Notes: a model not told the origin generated them from the letters alone. Shown: positions 1 to 11,579, counted from the stretch's first letter. The stretch: DNA of 64,000 nucleotides from Tridacna crocea (GCA_943736015.1 OX031065.1:30022427-30086426); one strand, 5' to 3'. Made by a program: numbers and translations.

Positions 1-617
1 TCTGATCAGCCATTTCAGATGAGAAGAATTTTTAAGAATTTCTTCATGGCCATAAAGTGCAAGTAGCCCCCATTCACCATGTTTCTCGACAAATCAAAAT
101 TTCACATACAGTTTGAAAAGGGTCACCCTAAGAGCATCTCTGTGAAATTATTTCAAAATATGACCTGCGGTTTCAGAGAAGAAGAATTTTTAAGAATTTT
201 TAATTTCTGTATAGTGCAAGTAGCCCCATTCACCACAGCCATGTTTCTTGATGGATTGAAATTTCATGAACAATTTCAAAAAGGGTCACCCAAGGAACAC
301 CTGAAATTTGTGTGAATTATTTCAAAATCTGACCGGCAGTTTAAGAGGAGAAGATTTTAAAAGAATTTCCTAGAAAATTCCATTTGGTTGCCATGGCAAC
401 CAGAGTGTTTGATGTAATCAAATTCTGTGAACAAATTTTAAAGAGAACCTCCCAAGGAACATTCCAGCCAAATTTGGTCAAAATTGGCCCAGCGGTTTAG
501 GAGGAGTTGATGTTTAAAGAATTGTTGACGACGCACTGACTCAAGACACACGACGGACGATGAACACCAGGTGACCCTAAAAGCTCCCCTTGAGCATGTT
601 GTACTCAGGTGAGCTAA
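1..617 (+). mobile_element. Pearl/Helitron-like element family A, left-truncated copy
   Basis: Tandem units of about 170 bp carry GTGCAAGTAGCCCCC and CCATGTTTCTTGA. They are followed by a GACGACGGACG-like stretch, the imperfect hairpin GAGCATGTTGTACTC, and the end CAGGTGAGCTAA. The same 3' structure closes the complete copy at 34250..35510. It matches non-autonomous Helitron-type elements (3' hairpin then CTRR). The 5' part lies outside the window. Confidence 0.7.
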
Positions 618-1240
618 AAATGCTGGGTACCATTGCACATTACCCCTTTCATTGCTCAATCATTGGACACCCCTGAAAAAAAAAACAGCACACAAGCAAA
701 TCATGTCTCTCACCAAATGAAATACTATAATTTTCATTGCTCTGTCATTTAACATCACTGAAAAAAAAAAAGCACACTTGTACATCATGTCTCTCTCTAT
801 ATCTATAAAATATAGAGAGGATGGTGCAATGCGCTTTTTATAGTAACGATCAATCCATGAAAATTTCATTGTTTCCTGATAGTCCAATTAGGTTCAAAGG
901 CTTGTGGTTTGCTTGAAGATTGTTTTGGACGCTTTGCACTATTGAGCTTATACATATATTACGAGGTCAGCATAGTAATTCATCTGCTTTAATCCCAACA
1001 GTGCAATTTAATTCTTAAAGCACCTTCCAAAACTTTATTTACTTATTTACCTTTTGCTGCCAGTGTAGATCAAGATCAGAATGCACAAAACATGCAGCCT
1101 GATCTTTGATCTACACAGCCCTCTTTGCTGAAACTATATTGGCAAAAAGCAACCATGAAATTTTGATTGTTTTACTCTTATTCCAGACTCAAATTGTTTA
1201 GTCTTTATACATCATGTAAACATGTATAAATTGTACTTAC
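618..1240. other. Non-coding flank between pearl-like element and paralogue exon
   Basis: No exon was found here that could follow the paralogue exon. It holds poly-A runs near 680 and 765 and a hairpin-family copy at 1056..1120. Nothing else is recognised. Confidence 0.5.
1056..1120. repeat. GATCAAGATCA hairpin family copy
   Basis: Imperfect inverted repeat: CAGTGTAGATCAAGATCAG pairs with CTGATCTTTGATCTACAC around a short loop containing TGCACAAAACATGCA. Same family as 25489..25555 and 33661..33724. Confidence 0.75.
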
Positions 1241-1347
1241 AGAGAATGTTTCTGGCTTAAAATCGCATGATGGCATAGTGCATGGTTCCACTTTGCGTTG
1301 CTGGACAGATGATGAGGCCCCAGTAGAGTAACATTGCCCGACATAAC
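1241..1347 (-). CDS. Exon 2 of a second, tandem AGXT2-like gene (partial)
   Basis: An acceptor CATCCAG and donor GTAAGT enclose 107 bases whose only frame compatible with AGXT2 exon 2 (two leading bases, phase 0 at the end) is fully open. It ends MPSCDFKPETFS, against [12 protein letters not shown] in AGXT2 exon 2. Start and end phases are identical to that exon. The amino-terminal part (VGQCYSTGASSS) differs, as expected of a presequence region. On the minus strand the remaining exons would lie left of the window. No further exon is visible in 1-1240. Alternatively it is an isolated duplicated exon or pseudogene remnant. Confidence 0.75.
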
Positions 1348-1682
1348 CTGGATGAAACAAACAAAAAGTTATAATTCATTACCTGCCGAACAAATCTACA
1401 GCAGGCAACCTGAATCAAGAAATAAAGTCCCTCCACCCTTTCCATTAAAACAATTTTGTCAAAGACAATTTTAGAAATACAATAATTATCTAGTCAGTCA
1501 GTCATGTCTAATGACCTTGCCAATATTGGCCATTTGGTTTAAAATTTTGTTCTATAACACTTGTTTTTGCCTGCAAGGCACACCTAACTATTACAGTCAG
1601 GTGCCTTATTCTGTATAAAACAACAAGGTGTTAGTCTGATCCAAAAAAAGAACATTTGCAGTTGACAAATGTGACCCAATGA

Positions 1683-2040
1683 TAAGGCGTTGTCTGCGCA
1701 TGTCATATTCTTTGAAGATTGAATCTGTATGATATGATGCATCACTCTCCCTGAAATTGTGGGAACTGTAGTAATATGGGGTATAAAGTAGCAACGGGGA
1801 AAATGGCTTTTATCGATACGTTTGAGGAGCAATCAGGCCTTTTTTTAGTTCCAGATTTCTCTAAACTGCTGATTAGAGCTGAATGAATCACACAAGGTAG
1901 TGTTTTATTGACTAAACGTTCATTTTAGTTCAAAATTCAAAGTAATGATTGTCGCATAGAAAAGTAGTCCGGTTCTGTACCCATAATGCAAAATTAGATA
2001 GATTTGTATTTGTAGAATGCCATCTAGCAGGAGATGATGA
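1683..2040 (+). repeat. Dispersed repeat R5, copy 1
   Basis: About 360 bp that recur at 51481..51837 in the same orientation. Shared blocks include GCGTTGTCTGCGCATGTCAT, ATTTCTCTAAACTG and GAATGCCATCTAGC. No terminal repeats or coding potential seen; type unknown. Confidence 0.75.
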
Positions 2041-2150
2041 ATGACAAGGTTTGGGAAGAAAACTGGGGGAAAACAGAAAATGCTGGTCAAGTTTATTTTT
2101 TCTATCTCCCACAATGTTTTCAAATGCTTTCCCACTCCAGGTCATTTAAA
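2041..2150 (-). repeat. PalT remnant
   Basis: Degenerate palindrome (AACTGGGGGAAAACAGAAAA then ATCTCCCACAATGTTTTCAA) abutting R5 copy 1. Terminal repeats are not recognisable. Confidence 0.4.
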
Positions 2151-3071
2151 CACAGAACTGTGAGAAGTTAATTTCAAAACATAATAAATTTCTCAAAAAA
2201 TAATATGCTAATGTACAGTATATAAAGTATCAAGTCATAATAAATCAGATCTATTGACCTTTACAATATTGAAAAAAAGCTCCAAAATAACATGAAAGTT
2301 GTTTCTCATGAATGTCACTTTTAAATTAAATATTTCATACACTACAGATTCTCAATTTACTGGAAACAATTATTCAAGAAAGCATTCGCAGATGAATATA
2401 TGCACTTATAATTTATTCATACCAATTAATAGTATGGATAGTATCATGAGTATGATAAAGTGCCAAGTGTAAAGTCTGCCAAAGTTCCAGTCGCGGGTAG
2501 AAAAATGGGTCCAAAAAATAAAAGTAAAATTGCTGAAGTTGCAGACAATAATTTTTGTGTTTTTATGCATAGTTTGTTTTTCTTCAATAAAAGGTTGTTA
2601 ACAGGTACTGCTATCAATGTGTGAATGATATCTGTAGTTTGATTTATATACTGCTGATCAGATATAGATTTTTTTTTCATAGCGTTTCCTATTGTGACAA
2701 GTAAATAGCTATAAACCATGTTAAAGTCATTTTTGGATTGGACCGGAACACAGTGGATATGGGGGTGGGGAGGGTGGATAAGGAGGAGCTGTATAATAAG
2801 CAGAATGGACCTGATAGAATCTGAAAGTCTTAATAATCAGATCTGATCATTTTTCTTCAATCTTGCATAGACCAACTGCGTTTTATCTTTTCAAAGGCCT
2901 TTTATTCCACATTCACCAGTCTGTCAGTACTTTCAGTACTTTGATTACCTCTTTAGCAGAGAACAAAATTCTAACAGTGTCCAAATTGAAAGTATTTTAA
3001 GGGGACAAGTTAAATATGATTTTAAATGAGAAATCTTTCATTCAAAAATACATTGTTGTTAAAAAAATGGG

Positions 3072-3186
3072 GATAAAAAACATTGTGAAAATAGGTAACC
3101 AGCATTTTCTCCTGTTTCCACAATCATTTCAAAAATGCATCTTTCGCAGGGCGATTAAGAGTCGGCATAGTGTGATACAGGGTTAA
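3072..3186 (-). mobile_element. PalT MITE, partial
   Basis: Retains the right palindrome arm after GGTAACC and the short-side flank ending TGTGATACAGGGTTAA. Most of the other arm is lost. Confidence 0.75.
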
Positions 3187-3532
3187 GGTTTTGCAAGCTA
3201 GAAGACCAAATAACAAGGCCACAACAATACCTTGATATGATCTTTGAAAATAGCTGAGTAAATAAGTAGGATTCGAGAGATAGAAAATTGCAGTAGCACT
3301 TGTCAACAGCAGAAACTTTGCTTCACCTCTTGTAGATGAATATGATTAAAAATAGCATCAACATTATGTTCAAGAAATTGTTTGCTAAATAGTTGTGAAA
3401 TTTTTACCAAACAGTTCTTTGCTTTCCTTGCTATGAGAACAAATGGCTTTTAAAAACATCAGTGGAAAAGGAGAAAATCTGTAATTATAGCCAGTATTTT
3501 TTCTTTTTCCCATTGTGTATCATAGCTCCCGA

Positions 3533-3722
3533 TAAGAGGGAGTGATTGTATTTTAAATCCATTATTTCTCTTCGTAAACCCTATCAAAACCCTATGTTGT
3601 GGATATTCATTAGAATCGTCTCAATGAGACGATTCTAATAAGTACCCACATGATAGGTTTTAGCGGATAATGATTAATATTTTCAATTTAGAAAACAAAA
3701 TCACTCTGTCTATCTGGAGCTC
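3533..3722. mobile_element. Hairpin MITE M3, copy 1
   Basis: Terminal inverted repeats AGCTCC...AGAGGGAGTGAT / ATCACTCTGTCTATCTGGAGCT enclose a perfect inner palindrome at 3609..3639 centred on CGTCTCAATGAGACG. Other copies are at 8731..8905 and 21721..21842. Confidence 0.75.
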
Positions 3723-3750
3723 TGCATATTTATCTCTTCGACACCAATCC

Positions 3751-3975
3751 TTAACCCTTTCCCAGACGGCAAATTTTGGATCAGACCAAATTCAAAGCAT
3801 TTTTGACAAATTAACAGTTGCTTAAAAGATGATTTTTCTATTTGATAGGGTAGAAAACATTGTGGGAAAAGGAGAAAATGCTGGTTACCAGCATTTTCTC
3901 CTTTTCCCACAATGTTTTCAAAAGGCTTCTATTCCTTTCCCATAAAAAACCATGGATTGTTTGGGAAAGGGTTAA
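3751..3975 (-). mobile_element. PalT MITE, full copy
   Basis: TTAA-flanked. The terminal repeats are the variant TTAACCCTTTCCCAGA / TTTGGGAAAGGGTTAA, changed on both ends in the same way. Central palindrome perfect. Confidence 0.93.
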
Positions 3976-4050
3976 TTGAGACAGTACTTGTGGTAAGACT
4001 GCTAACGTTTTGAGTTTGGTCAAATCTAAAACCCTCTTGTCTACTACAGA

Positions 4051-4279
4051 TTAACTCTTTATCAAACAATCCCTGGTTGTCATGACTCTGTGAAAGAAGT
4101 CTCTTGAAAACATTGTGGGAAAAGGAGAAAATACTGGTAACCAGCATTTTCTTCTTTTCCCACAATGTTTTCTACCTATCCATGAACAAATTTCAATTTT
4201 TGAGTCACTTTGATTTTGTTGTCTGCTAACACTTTCAATTTGGACAAGTCTAAAATTTTGTCATTAGGTAAAGAATTAA
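4051..4279 (+). mobile_element. PalT MITE, full copy (first of an abutting pair)
   Basis: 229 bp. TTAACTCTTTATCA at the left, AGGTAAAGAATTAA at the right. Its right TTAA (4276..4279) is also the left TTAA of the next copy. Confidence 0.95.
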
Positions 4280-4504
4280 CTCTTTATCACACAATCCCGA
4301 CTTTTAATGACCCTAAGAAAGAAGCCTTTTGAAAACATTGTGGGAAAAGGAGAAAATGCTGGTAACCAGCATTTTCTCCTTTTTCCACAATGTTTTCTAT
4401 CCTTCCCAAAACAAACTTCAATTTTTGAGCCACATGTATTTTGTTGTACGCAAACATTTTCAATTTGGACAAGTCTAAAATTTTGTCGTTAGGTAAAGAA
4501 TTAA
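4276..4504 (+). mobile_element. PalT MITE, full copy (second of an abutting pair)
   Basis: Also 229 bp and in the same orientation as its neighbour, with which it shares one TTAA. It differs from it at many positions, so it is a separate insertion and not a recent tandem duplication. Confidence 0.95.
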
Positions 4505-4745
4505 AAGAGTTACATAAAGTATTAGATTACATCAAAGCAGTCTTACAACACTGCTTGAATAGTTTTACTACTATGATATTATCTAACAGTGTTTGCCAGT
4601 CACAAGTTCATACAAAGTCACAACAAAGTTCATGGGCATTTGCTCGTATTTATTATGACTATCTCAATAACAAAATTACCCTGACAAATGGACAATTTTC
4701 TTGAAATAAACCTTTCCTTTTGGCACACTATGCCCTTGCTGTCAT

Positions 4746-4825
4746 TTAACTTTTTACCTTAATGAGCCAATTTTGAATTGGACCAAACTGAAAGCATTTG
4801 CAGATGTCAAAACAAATGTCTCTTT
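4746..4825 (-). mobile_element. PalT MITE, long-flank fragment
   Basis: Contains TTAACTTTTTACC and the flank block AAAGCATTTGCAGA but no palindrome. Confidence 0.6.
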
Positions 4826-5223
4826 ATTAAAGGGGCCCTAATACTCATTTTCAGCCAGTTTTAACTTTTAAATATGATGTCTTTATATAGTACCATGCAA
4901 AAGCAGCTATTTCCACTATGATATTATCCTCAAAACGTTGCTATGATTGAAAATCAGTATAATTGTACTGGTTTGACCAACTTACTTTTCCCATTTTTTC
5001 TTTCTTAAAGTTATCATTAATTTTATCAATTTAGAGCCACTCTATTCTTATGACAAAGGGGGGATAATAATTACTTCCCTTTTCTGAAATCTAACAAACA
5101 TATCTTTAATAATTTCAAGATAGTCTGTTAAAAATGAGCAAAAATACTACATCAGTATAAATCCTTAGCTATCAACTAAAAAGAAATTTCATTTCATGTT
5201 GCACTAAAAGCATTAGGATTACC

Positions 5224-5758
5224 TTAAAGGTGACCCTTCAGATTTTGGGACGAAAATGCAAAAAGATCATCCTTATACTCCCATAGCCTTTTAATTTGCG
5301 TTCATAAAACCCCAGTAGTCGAAAACCATCCGATAACATGAGAAATTTGAGATTTATTGCGGTCCAGGTTGACACCAATGGGAGCCACATTCTATTTTTA
5401 GATTATCAATTCTCTCTTTTAAATGCAGGAAAACACAGACAAAGTTTCAAACATCCGTCCGAAGAAGACATTATGGAAAATAATTATTACATGTTTGTTA
5501 TGTAATGGAATTTCAGCATTATTAGTCACGTGCCAGTCACTTGACATTCCCACAATGCCTTATTGATTTTTGGCGCGAAATCTAAAATAGCTTAAGAGGC
5601 TACGTAGCCTTTTAAGGGAATACTATCAAAAAAAATTTTTTTTGTAATTATATGATTCTTAATTATTGATGATTTGTATTGTTTTTTCATATAAATTTAA
5701 ATGATATATATATTTTTTTATTTTGTGTGATGTGAAAATTCTAAATACCCACCTTTAA
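5224..5758 (+). mobile_element. TTAA element M2, copy 1
   Basis: Ends TTAAAGGTGACCC and ACCCACCTTTAA give a TTAA-flanked inverted-repeat terminus. The 535-bp body contains GTCGAAAACCATCCGA and TTGGCGCGAAATCTAAAA. A second copy is at 54345..54888 and a truncated one at 41285..41409. No open frame, hence non-autonomous. Confidence 0.8.
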
Positions 5759-5892
5759 GAAATAAAATTTACTTTTGGAAGCTTAAAAAACATGGTGGAA
5801 AACCAGAAAATGTTGGCAGCCATTTTTATCCCTTTCTTACTTTTTTTTTTTAAAAAGTCTTCTTCCCCAGTGATCTTTAGTTTGGGATAATA

Positions 5893-6121
5893 TTAAACTC
5901 TTTACCACACAATCCTGACTTTTAACAACCCTGAGAAAGAAGTCTTTTCAAACATTGTGGGGAAAGGAAAAAATGCGGGTAACCAGCATTTTCTCCTTTT
6001 CTCACAATGTTTTCTATCCTTCACAAAACAAATTTAAAATTTTCAGTCACTTTTATTTTGTCATCTACAAATGCTTTGGATTTGGACAAGCCTAAAATAT
6101 TGTTGTTTGGTAATGAGTTAA
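5893..6121 (+). mobile_element. PalT MITE, full copy
   Basis: 229 bp from TTAAACTCTTTACCACAC to TTTGGTAATGAGTTAA. Left palindrome arm carries several substitutions not mirrored on the right, a sign of age. Confidence 0.92.
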
Positions 6122-6350
6122 GGGCTAATTATTAGATATGATTTGAAATAAATCTAAAACTTAATTTCCAGATGTCCCAATATCAATAACTGTAACATTA
6201 AAGTTGTAAATCACTTTGCAATAACTTTGAAAGTTTCAGATCTTTTCATGTAGCCCAATATAAAAAAAAAATTGAAGTAAAAAATGAAGAAAAAAAGTAG
6301 AATAATAAGCACATATTTTTTAGGATGGTTAATCCATTTTGGAAGTTACC

Positions 6351-6575
6351 CTTTTTCCTAACAACAAATAATTAGATTGATCCAAATTGAAAGCATTTGC
6401 AGAGATAAATCAAATGTGGCTAAAATAATGGAATTTGTGCCTGATAGGTTAGAAAACATTGTGAGAAATGGAGAAAATGCTGGTAACCAGCATTTTCTCC
6501 TTTTCCCACAATTTTTTCAAAAGCATTTCATTTCTGTGGGTTGTTAAAAATTGGGATTGGCTGGTAAAGGGTTAA
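6351..6575 (-). mobile_element. PalT MITE, full-length but decayed left terminus
   Basis: Right end CTGGTAAAGGGTTAA is intact; the left end has drifted (CCTAACAACAAAT). Palindrome nearly complete. Confidence 0.85.
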
Positions 6576-6592
6576 GCAGCATAGATCTTCTT

Positions 6593-6715
6593 ATCCCTTT
6601 TACCAAATAATCCTGTGTTTAACCACGGTACCTAAAGACCAAATTTTACACTGGCCCAAATCAAAACCATTTGCAGACTACAAGTAAAATGAAAATTAGA
6701 GAATTTTGCCTTTCG
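6593..6715. mobile_element. PalT-related composite fragment
   Basis: CCCTTTTACCAAATAATCC is followed by a long-flank block (CCATTTGCAGAC) without a palindrome. Probably two fragments joined by deletion. Confidence 0.45.
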
Positions 6716-6819
6716 GAGGATATTAACACTTAGAGCTGCAAATAAATTCAACAGACACAGTAAATCAAGAAATAAGACCCTAATGCAAGAGAAAACAAGG
6801 TAAATTTTGCACCGAATGT

Positions 6820-7900
6820 CTCAACAAGAGGGCCAATGGCCCTACACTGCTAACCTGAGTAAAGTTATCTTGGGTTGATAGAGCTGAAGAGATCCTTGTT
6901 CCAAATAAATTCAACAGACATAGACAATCAAGAAATAAGACCCTAATATAAGTGAAATCAAGGTAAATTCTGCACAGATTGTCTCGACAAGAGGGTCATT
7001 GGCCCTAAACTGCCAACCTGAGTAAAGTAATCATAGGCTGATATAGTGGAAGAGATCCTTGTTTCACTAATGTAAATACAATGTGAGTGTAACTGACATA
7101 CTTTTTGACAAACTTGACATATTTTTGACTCTTTACCAAACAACAAAATTTTAGATTTTTTCAAATTGAAAGCATTTGCAGACAACAAATATTATGAAAA
7201 TGTAAAAATGTTATCTCTTTTGGGAAGAGTAGAAAACATTGTGGGAAAAGGAGAAACTACTGGTTACCAGCATTTTCTCCTTTTCCCACAATATTTTCAA
7301 AAGGCATCTTTCTCAGCGTCATTAAAATTTGGGATTGTGTGGTAAAGGCTAAACTTGTCACAGATATCATCAAGACAAACATTCTGACCAAGTTTCATGA
7401 GTATCATGAAAATGTGGCCTCTATGGTGTACACAAGGCTTTTCTAAGATTTGGCCCAGTGACCTACTTTTTGACCCAAGGTGACCAAATTTCAAAGTTGT
7501 CTCAGTGATTATCAAAACAAACACACTGACCTATTTTCATGAGTATCAAACTGAAAATGTGGCAGCTAGAGTGCACTAAAGGTTTTACTTATATTTAGCC
7601 TAGTGACTTCTTTTTTACCTAACCTGACCCAATTTCAAACTTGTCAATGGTATCATCAAAATAAATATTTTGACAAAGTGTCAAGTGTATGAGACTAAAT
7701 ATGTGGCCTCTAAAGTGCATACAAGGTTTTAATACAATTTAGCCAATTGACCTTCTTTTTGGCCTGACTTGACCTACTTCGGAACTTTGTCCCAGATATC
7801 ATCAAGACAAGCCCCCTTGGGTTTCAGGTTGGAAATGTGGCGTCTAGAGTGCCCTAAAGGTTTTTTTGAGATTTAGCCCAGTGACCTACTTCATGATCCA
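6820..7900 (+). mobile_element. Pearl/Helitron-like family D element, rearranged, with nested PalT
   Basis: Two 5' heads are present, at 6826 (AACAAGAGGGCCAATGGCCC) and about 6984. Then come tandem units of about 150-160 bp carrying AAAATGTGGCCTCTA, CAAGGTTTT and CCCAGTGACCTACTTTTTGA. A PalT copy at 7128..7352 interrupts it. The 3' terminus is not identifiable. Confidence 0.6.
7128..7352 (-). mobile_element. PalT MITE, full copy nested in a pearl-like element
   Basis: Ends CTCTTTACCAAACAAC / GTGTGGTAAAGGCTAA. Palindrome nearly perfect with a few changes next to the centre. It splits a family D unit, so it inserted later. Confidence 0.88.
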
Positions 7901-8281
7901 TGTGTTCTCGCAGCATTTGATTTGTAGTCTGCCATTGTTTTGTAAAATTGGAAGTGTAAAAAATTTTGACACATTTAAGTCTTTTACCTAAACCACAAAA
8001 TTATAACTGGTCAAACTTTAACACATTTGCAAACAACCCATCAGATGCGACTCAGAATTTGTAATTTGTTCAGAGAAAAGTAGAAGACAGTGTGATAAAG
8101 TGATATGCTGGTTCCAAGCACTTTCTCCATGTCCCGCAATGTTTACAAAAGCTTTCTCTTTCTAAATTTATCTCTGCAATCATTTGGGATTCACTTATTA
8201 AAACATTATGAGATATGGAGGAAAATGCTGATTACCAGCTTTTCCTTTTTTTCCAGCTGTATAGAGACAAAATGTCATTAT

Positions 8282-8510
8282 TTAACCCTTTACCAAACAA
8301 TCCCTGGTTATCACTACCATGAGATGAAAGCCTTTTGAAAACATTGTGGGAAAAGGAGAAAATGCTGGTTACCAGCATTTTCTTCTTCTCCCACAATGTT
8401 TTCTACCCTGCTGAAGACAAATTTCAATTTTTGAGTTACCTTTATTTTGTCGTCTGCAACCGCTTTCAAATTGGACTGGTCCAAAATTTTGTCATTTGGT
8501 AAAGAGTTAC
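8282..8510 (+). mobile_element. PalT MITE, full copy
   Basis: TTAACCCTTTACCAAACAAT to TTTGGTAAAGAGTTAC. Its centre reads GGTTACC although the flanks are in + orientation, so the central base or the inner arms have flipped. Confidence 0.93.
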
Positions 8511-8730
8511 GCCACATTATTATGTCATCTATAAATTGTTTCATTTGGACCAGTCTAACATTCTGTTGGAGTTAATTGTTGAAAATACAATACATTGTAT
8601 TGGTAGATACAATGCACATGGTTTGACAAATGGTCTGCAATATAAGGATGATAGTCACTTTGCTACAACTAAATTGGAAGTAAATGATTATGAATTTTAA
8701 CAATAAAAAGTTACAAAAGTATACCTGCAG

Positions 8731-8905
8731 ACCTCCAGATAAGAGGGAGTAAATCCATTTTTCTCTTCCAAATCCTATGTTGTGGGTACTCATTAAAATC
8801 GTCTCAATGAGACAATTCTAATGAGTACCCATAACATGGGGTTTAGTCAAGAATTATCAATATTTTCAATTCTAAAATCAAAATCACACCCTCTATCTGG
8901 AGCTC
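8731..8905. mobile_element. Hairpin MITE M3, copy 2
   Basis: CCTCCAGATAAGAGGGAGT at one end and CACCCTCTATCTGGAGCT at the other. The inner palindrome around CGTCTCAATGAGAC has one unpaired change. Confidence 0.75.
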
Positions 8906-9155
8906 TGAGCTAGATGTATAATTTAGAAATTAATCTTTAATTGCTGGGTTTTTGTCATTACATCGAAACCAGTTTGTAAAAAGAAATACAGGTTTTCTTG
9001 ACGATGTGCACAGTAAAATGCAAAGAGAAGTTCAAAGGATGTATTACTTGAAATGTACAGAAAGCAAAAAGTATATTGCAAAAAAAACTTCAGGGGAAAG
9101 AAAGAACTTAAATCATGAAACAAAACTATGTCTAATCAGCTGGTATTATCTATAA

Positions 9156-10412
9156 CCAATCACTATGTGCAGTGTTTTCTTTTTCTTGGATTAGACCAAT
9201 AGGAATACATTGTGGCAATAGGAGAAATTGCTGGTACCAGACAATTCATGTAATATTCAGGAAAAAAAGAGAAAAAAAAAATGTTCTTTTCAAAAGAGCT
9301 ATTTTTTGGCATAGAAATACCAGCTTTTTATTTTGTTGATTAAAAGTAAGACATTAAATGAAAATGAAAAAATAAAAAAGAATAATAATGATCTGAGACT
9401 ATAAATCAACTTACTTGTTTTATTACATATTTTCCTGTAAATTGATTGACACCCCTTCATGGCTGCTACAACTTTAAGACAAGAAGGACCACAGGCACCT
9501 GACACTGAATGAACAATAGCAAGCCTTATCTAACTGACCTATGGGAGGCAAAGTGGCAGCACAATGATTGTCACAGACTAAACGGTTGATCTTTTTTCTT
9601 CTTGCTTCACCTGTGTCTATAACTCTCACACTATAAACTGTTCAGTTTATATTATTACTTCTGTTTAACAATACAGATTTACTTATCCATTGGCTATTCA
9701 GTGAAGTAAAGTCTGCAATTGCCAATGGATAAGTGTTCAGTTTGGAAAGTTAATTCATACTGATAAAATTAAATACTAAAATTTACCCTATGCATACCTG
9801 TACTGCTACAATGAGATTTTTCAATAATATGCACATTATTGAGTGGGGTTTATACAGCTCTCTATACAAAGTCATTCTTCTGTTGAATTATTGGAAATGC
9901 TTATTTCACAAGATATCTGTTGATTATTTGGAATGGTGGCCTTTACTGCTTATGTTTTCAAATGTCTTGATTATTTGAAAGGTATTTTACACTGCTTTTA
10001 ATTATTTTTCTCATAAAACCTCATGCGGCAGTGTATTAAACCCATTACTTATCTTTGATAACAAACTAGTGTATTATCATTTAACCACAAGGTTCTGATC
10101 AGTTTTCAGTCATGTGTGTGTGAAGCCAAAGAAACCAACTACAGTTTGTATGGATATTTGTAAAGTTACAGGGAAAAATGACGTCACTGTTGATAAGACG
10201 TATATACACATAAAAAAGTTTTGATTTTCATGTTTGATAAAATCCTAGAAGTGCTGCAAAAGTATCTTAAAATCAAAATTATTGCGAAAATAGGTGGACT
10301 TAATCCCACTATTTATAAACTGTTTCATTCTTCTTTCAGTAAAAATGTCAAAGAACTATCTTCTTGTGTATGTACTCATTTGAAACCAAACTAAAACCAT
10401 GAACATGTACCT
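9156..10412. other. Stretch without recognised gene
   Basis: AT-rich non-coding DNA. Contains a short inverted repeat (9681..9694 with 9721..9734, ACTTATCCATTGGC) and a degenerate PalT-like trace near 9210. Nothing else recognised. Confidence 0.5.
9681..9734. repeat. Short inverted repeat
   Basis: ACTTATCCATTGGC and its exact reverse complement GCCAATGGATAAGT are separated by 26 bases. Confidence 0.7.
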
Positions 10413-10625
10413 TTAACCCATTACTAAACAATCCCTACTTTTGACGACCCCAAGATGGAAGCCTTTTGAAAACATTGTGGGAAAAGGAGAAAATGCTGGT
10501 AACCAGCATTTTCTCCTTTTCCCACAATGTTTTCTATCTTGGTGGAAATGAATTCCAATTTTTGTTGTCTGCAAGTGCTTTTGATTTGGACAAGCATAAA
10601 ATTTTGTCATTTGGTAATGAGATAA
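10413..10625 (+). mobile_element. PalT MITE, full copy with internal deletion
   Basis: 213 bp. The right flank lacks the TTTTGAGTCACTTTTATT segment seen in most copies. Palindrome perfect over both arms. Confidence 0.93.
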
Positions 10626-10762
10626 ACAGTTTAGAGGCTAACTGTGATGATGCTGGGTATTTTCTGTCTGTCTGTCATTTTATGTGATAAATAGAATCTC
10701 ATGTTCATGTTTATGTATTATCATTTTTATCAAACTCGTTGACTAAAATGTATTTGAGGCAA

Positions 10763-10840
10763 GCCTTCTCACAAGATCAGTCAACTTGTTTGCAGTCTGA
10801 TCTTGTCCGCAAAAGTGCTCTGCCTTATGATAAGCAGCCT
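10763..10840. repeat. GATCA hairpin family fragment
   Basis: CACAAGATCAGTCAACTTG and GCAGTCTGATCTTGTCCGC resemble the arms of the 25489..25555 hairpin but pair poorly. Confidence 0.4.
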
Positions 10841-10929
10841 ATAGGTGAAATGGCAAGCTTGATTTGCAGGGCGCAATGATTATGAACCCCTAGTTTTGGT
10901 CTTCTATCACCCATTTGTTAAGCCAACAC

Positions 10930-11130
10930 TTAACTCTTTGCCAAACAACAAAATTTCAGACTTGCCCAAATTAGACCATTTGTAGACAACAAATTAAAGA
11001 TGGCTCAACTGATGTAATTTGTCCTTGATAGGATTGAAAACATTGTGGGAACAGGTGAAAATGCTGGTTACCAGCATTTTCTCCTTTTTTCCACAATGTT
11101 TTCATAAGCCTTCTTCCTCAGGCTTGTTAA
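10930..11130 (-). mobile_element. PalT MITE, host copy interrupted at an internal TTAA (left part)
   Basis: Begins TTAACTCTTTGCCAAAC, contains the palindrome, and stops at GGCTTGTTAA (TTAA 11127..11130), where two further PalT copies intervene. The missing terminus resumes at 11576. Confidence 0.92.
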
Positions 11131-11354
11131 CCCTTTACCACACAATCCCTATTTTGACGCCCCTGAAAAAGAAGCCTTTTGAAAACACTGTAGGAAAAGG
11201 AGAAAATGCTGGTAACCAGCATTTTCTCCTTTTCCCCCAGTGTTTTCTACCCTTCCCAGAACAAATTTCAATTTTTCAATCACCTTTATTTTGTCGTCTG
11301 CAAATGCTTTCAATTTGAAGCAGTCTAAAATAATGTCAACTGGTAATGAGTTAA
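11127..11354 (+). mobile_element. PalT MITE, full copy inside another PalT
   Basis: 228 bp from TTAACCCTTTACCACACAAT to AACTGGTAATGAGTTAA. Belongs to the ACACTG/CAGTGT arm subtype, substituted in both arms. Shares TTAA 11351..11354 with the next copy. Confidence 0.95.
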
Positions 11355-11579
11355 CTCTTTACCACACAGTCCCTACTTTTAACGACCCTGAGAAAAAAGC
11401 CTTCTGAAAACATTGAGGGAAAAGGAGAAAATGCTGGTAACCAGCATTTTCTCCTTTTCCCACAATGTTTTCTACCCATCCCAAAACAAATTTCAAATTT
11501 TCAGTCACTTTTATTTTGTCGTCTGCGAATGCTTTGAATTTGGACCAGTCTAAAAATTTGTCGTGTGGTAATGAGTTAA
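11351..11579 (+). mobile_element. PalT MITE, full copy inside another PalT (second)
   Basis: 229 bp ending GTGTGGTAATGAGTTAA. Its right TTAA (11576..11579) is the junction back to the interrupted host copy. Confidence 0.95.

Noticed and set aside
1257..1445. 62-codon open frame over the paralogue exon.
   Set aside because: Wrong frame; the conserved CDFKPE motif is in another frame bounded by splice sites.
9794..9836. Minus-strand ATG exon followed by GTATGC as exon 1 of the AGXT2 paralogue.
   Set aside because: It ends in phase 0, whereas the exon at 1241..1347 needs a phase-1 partner.
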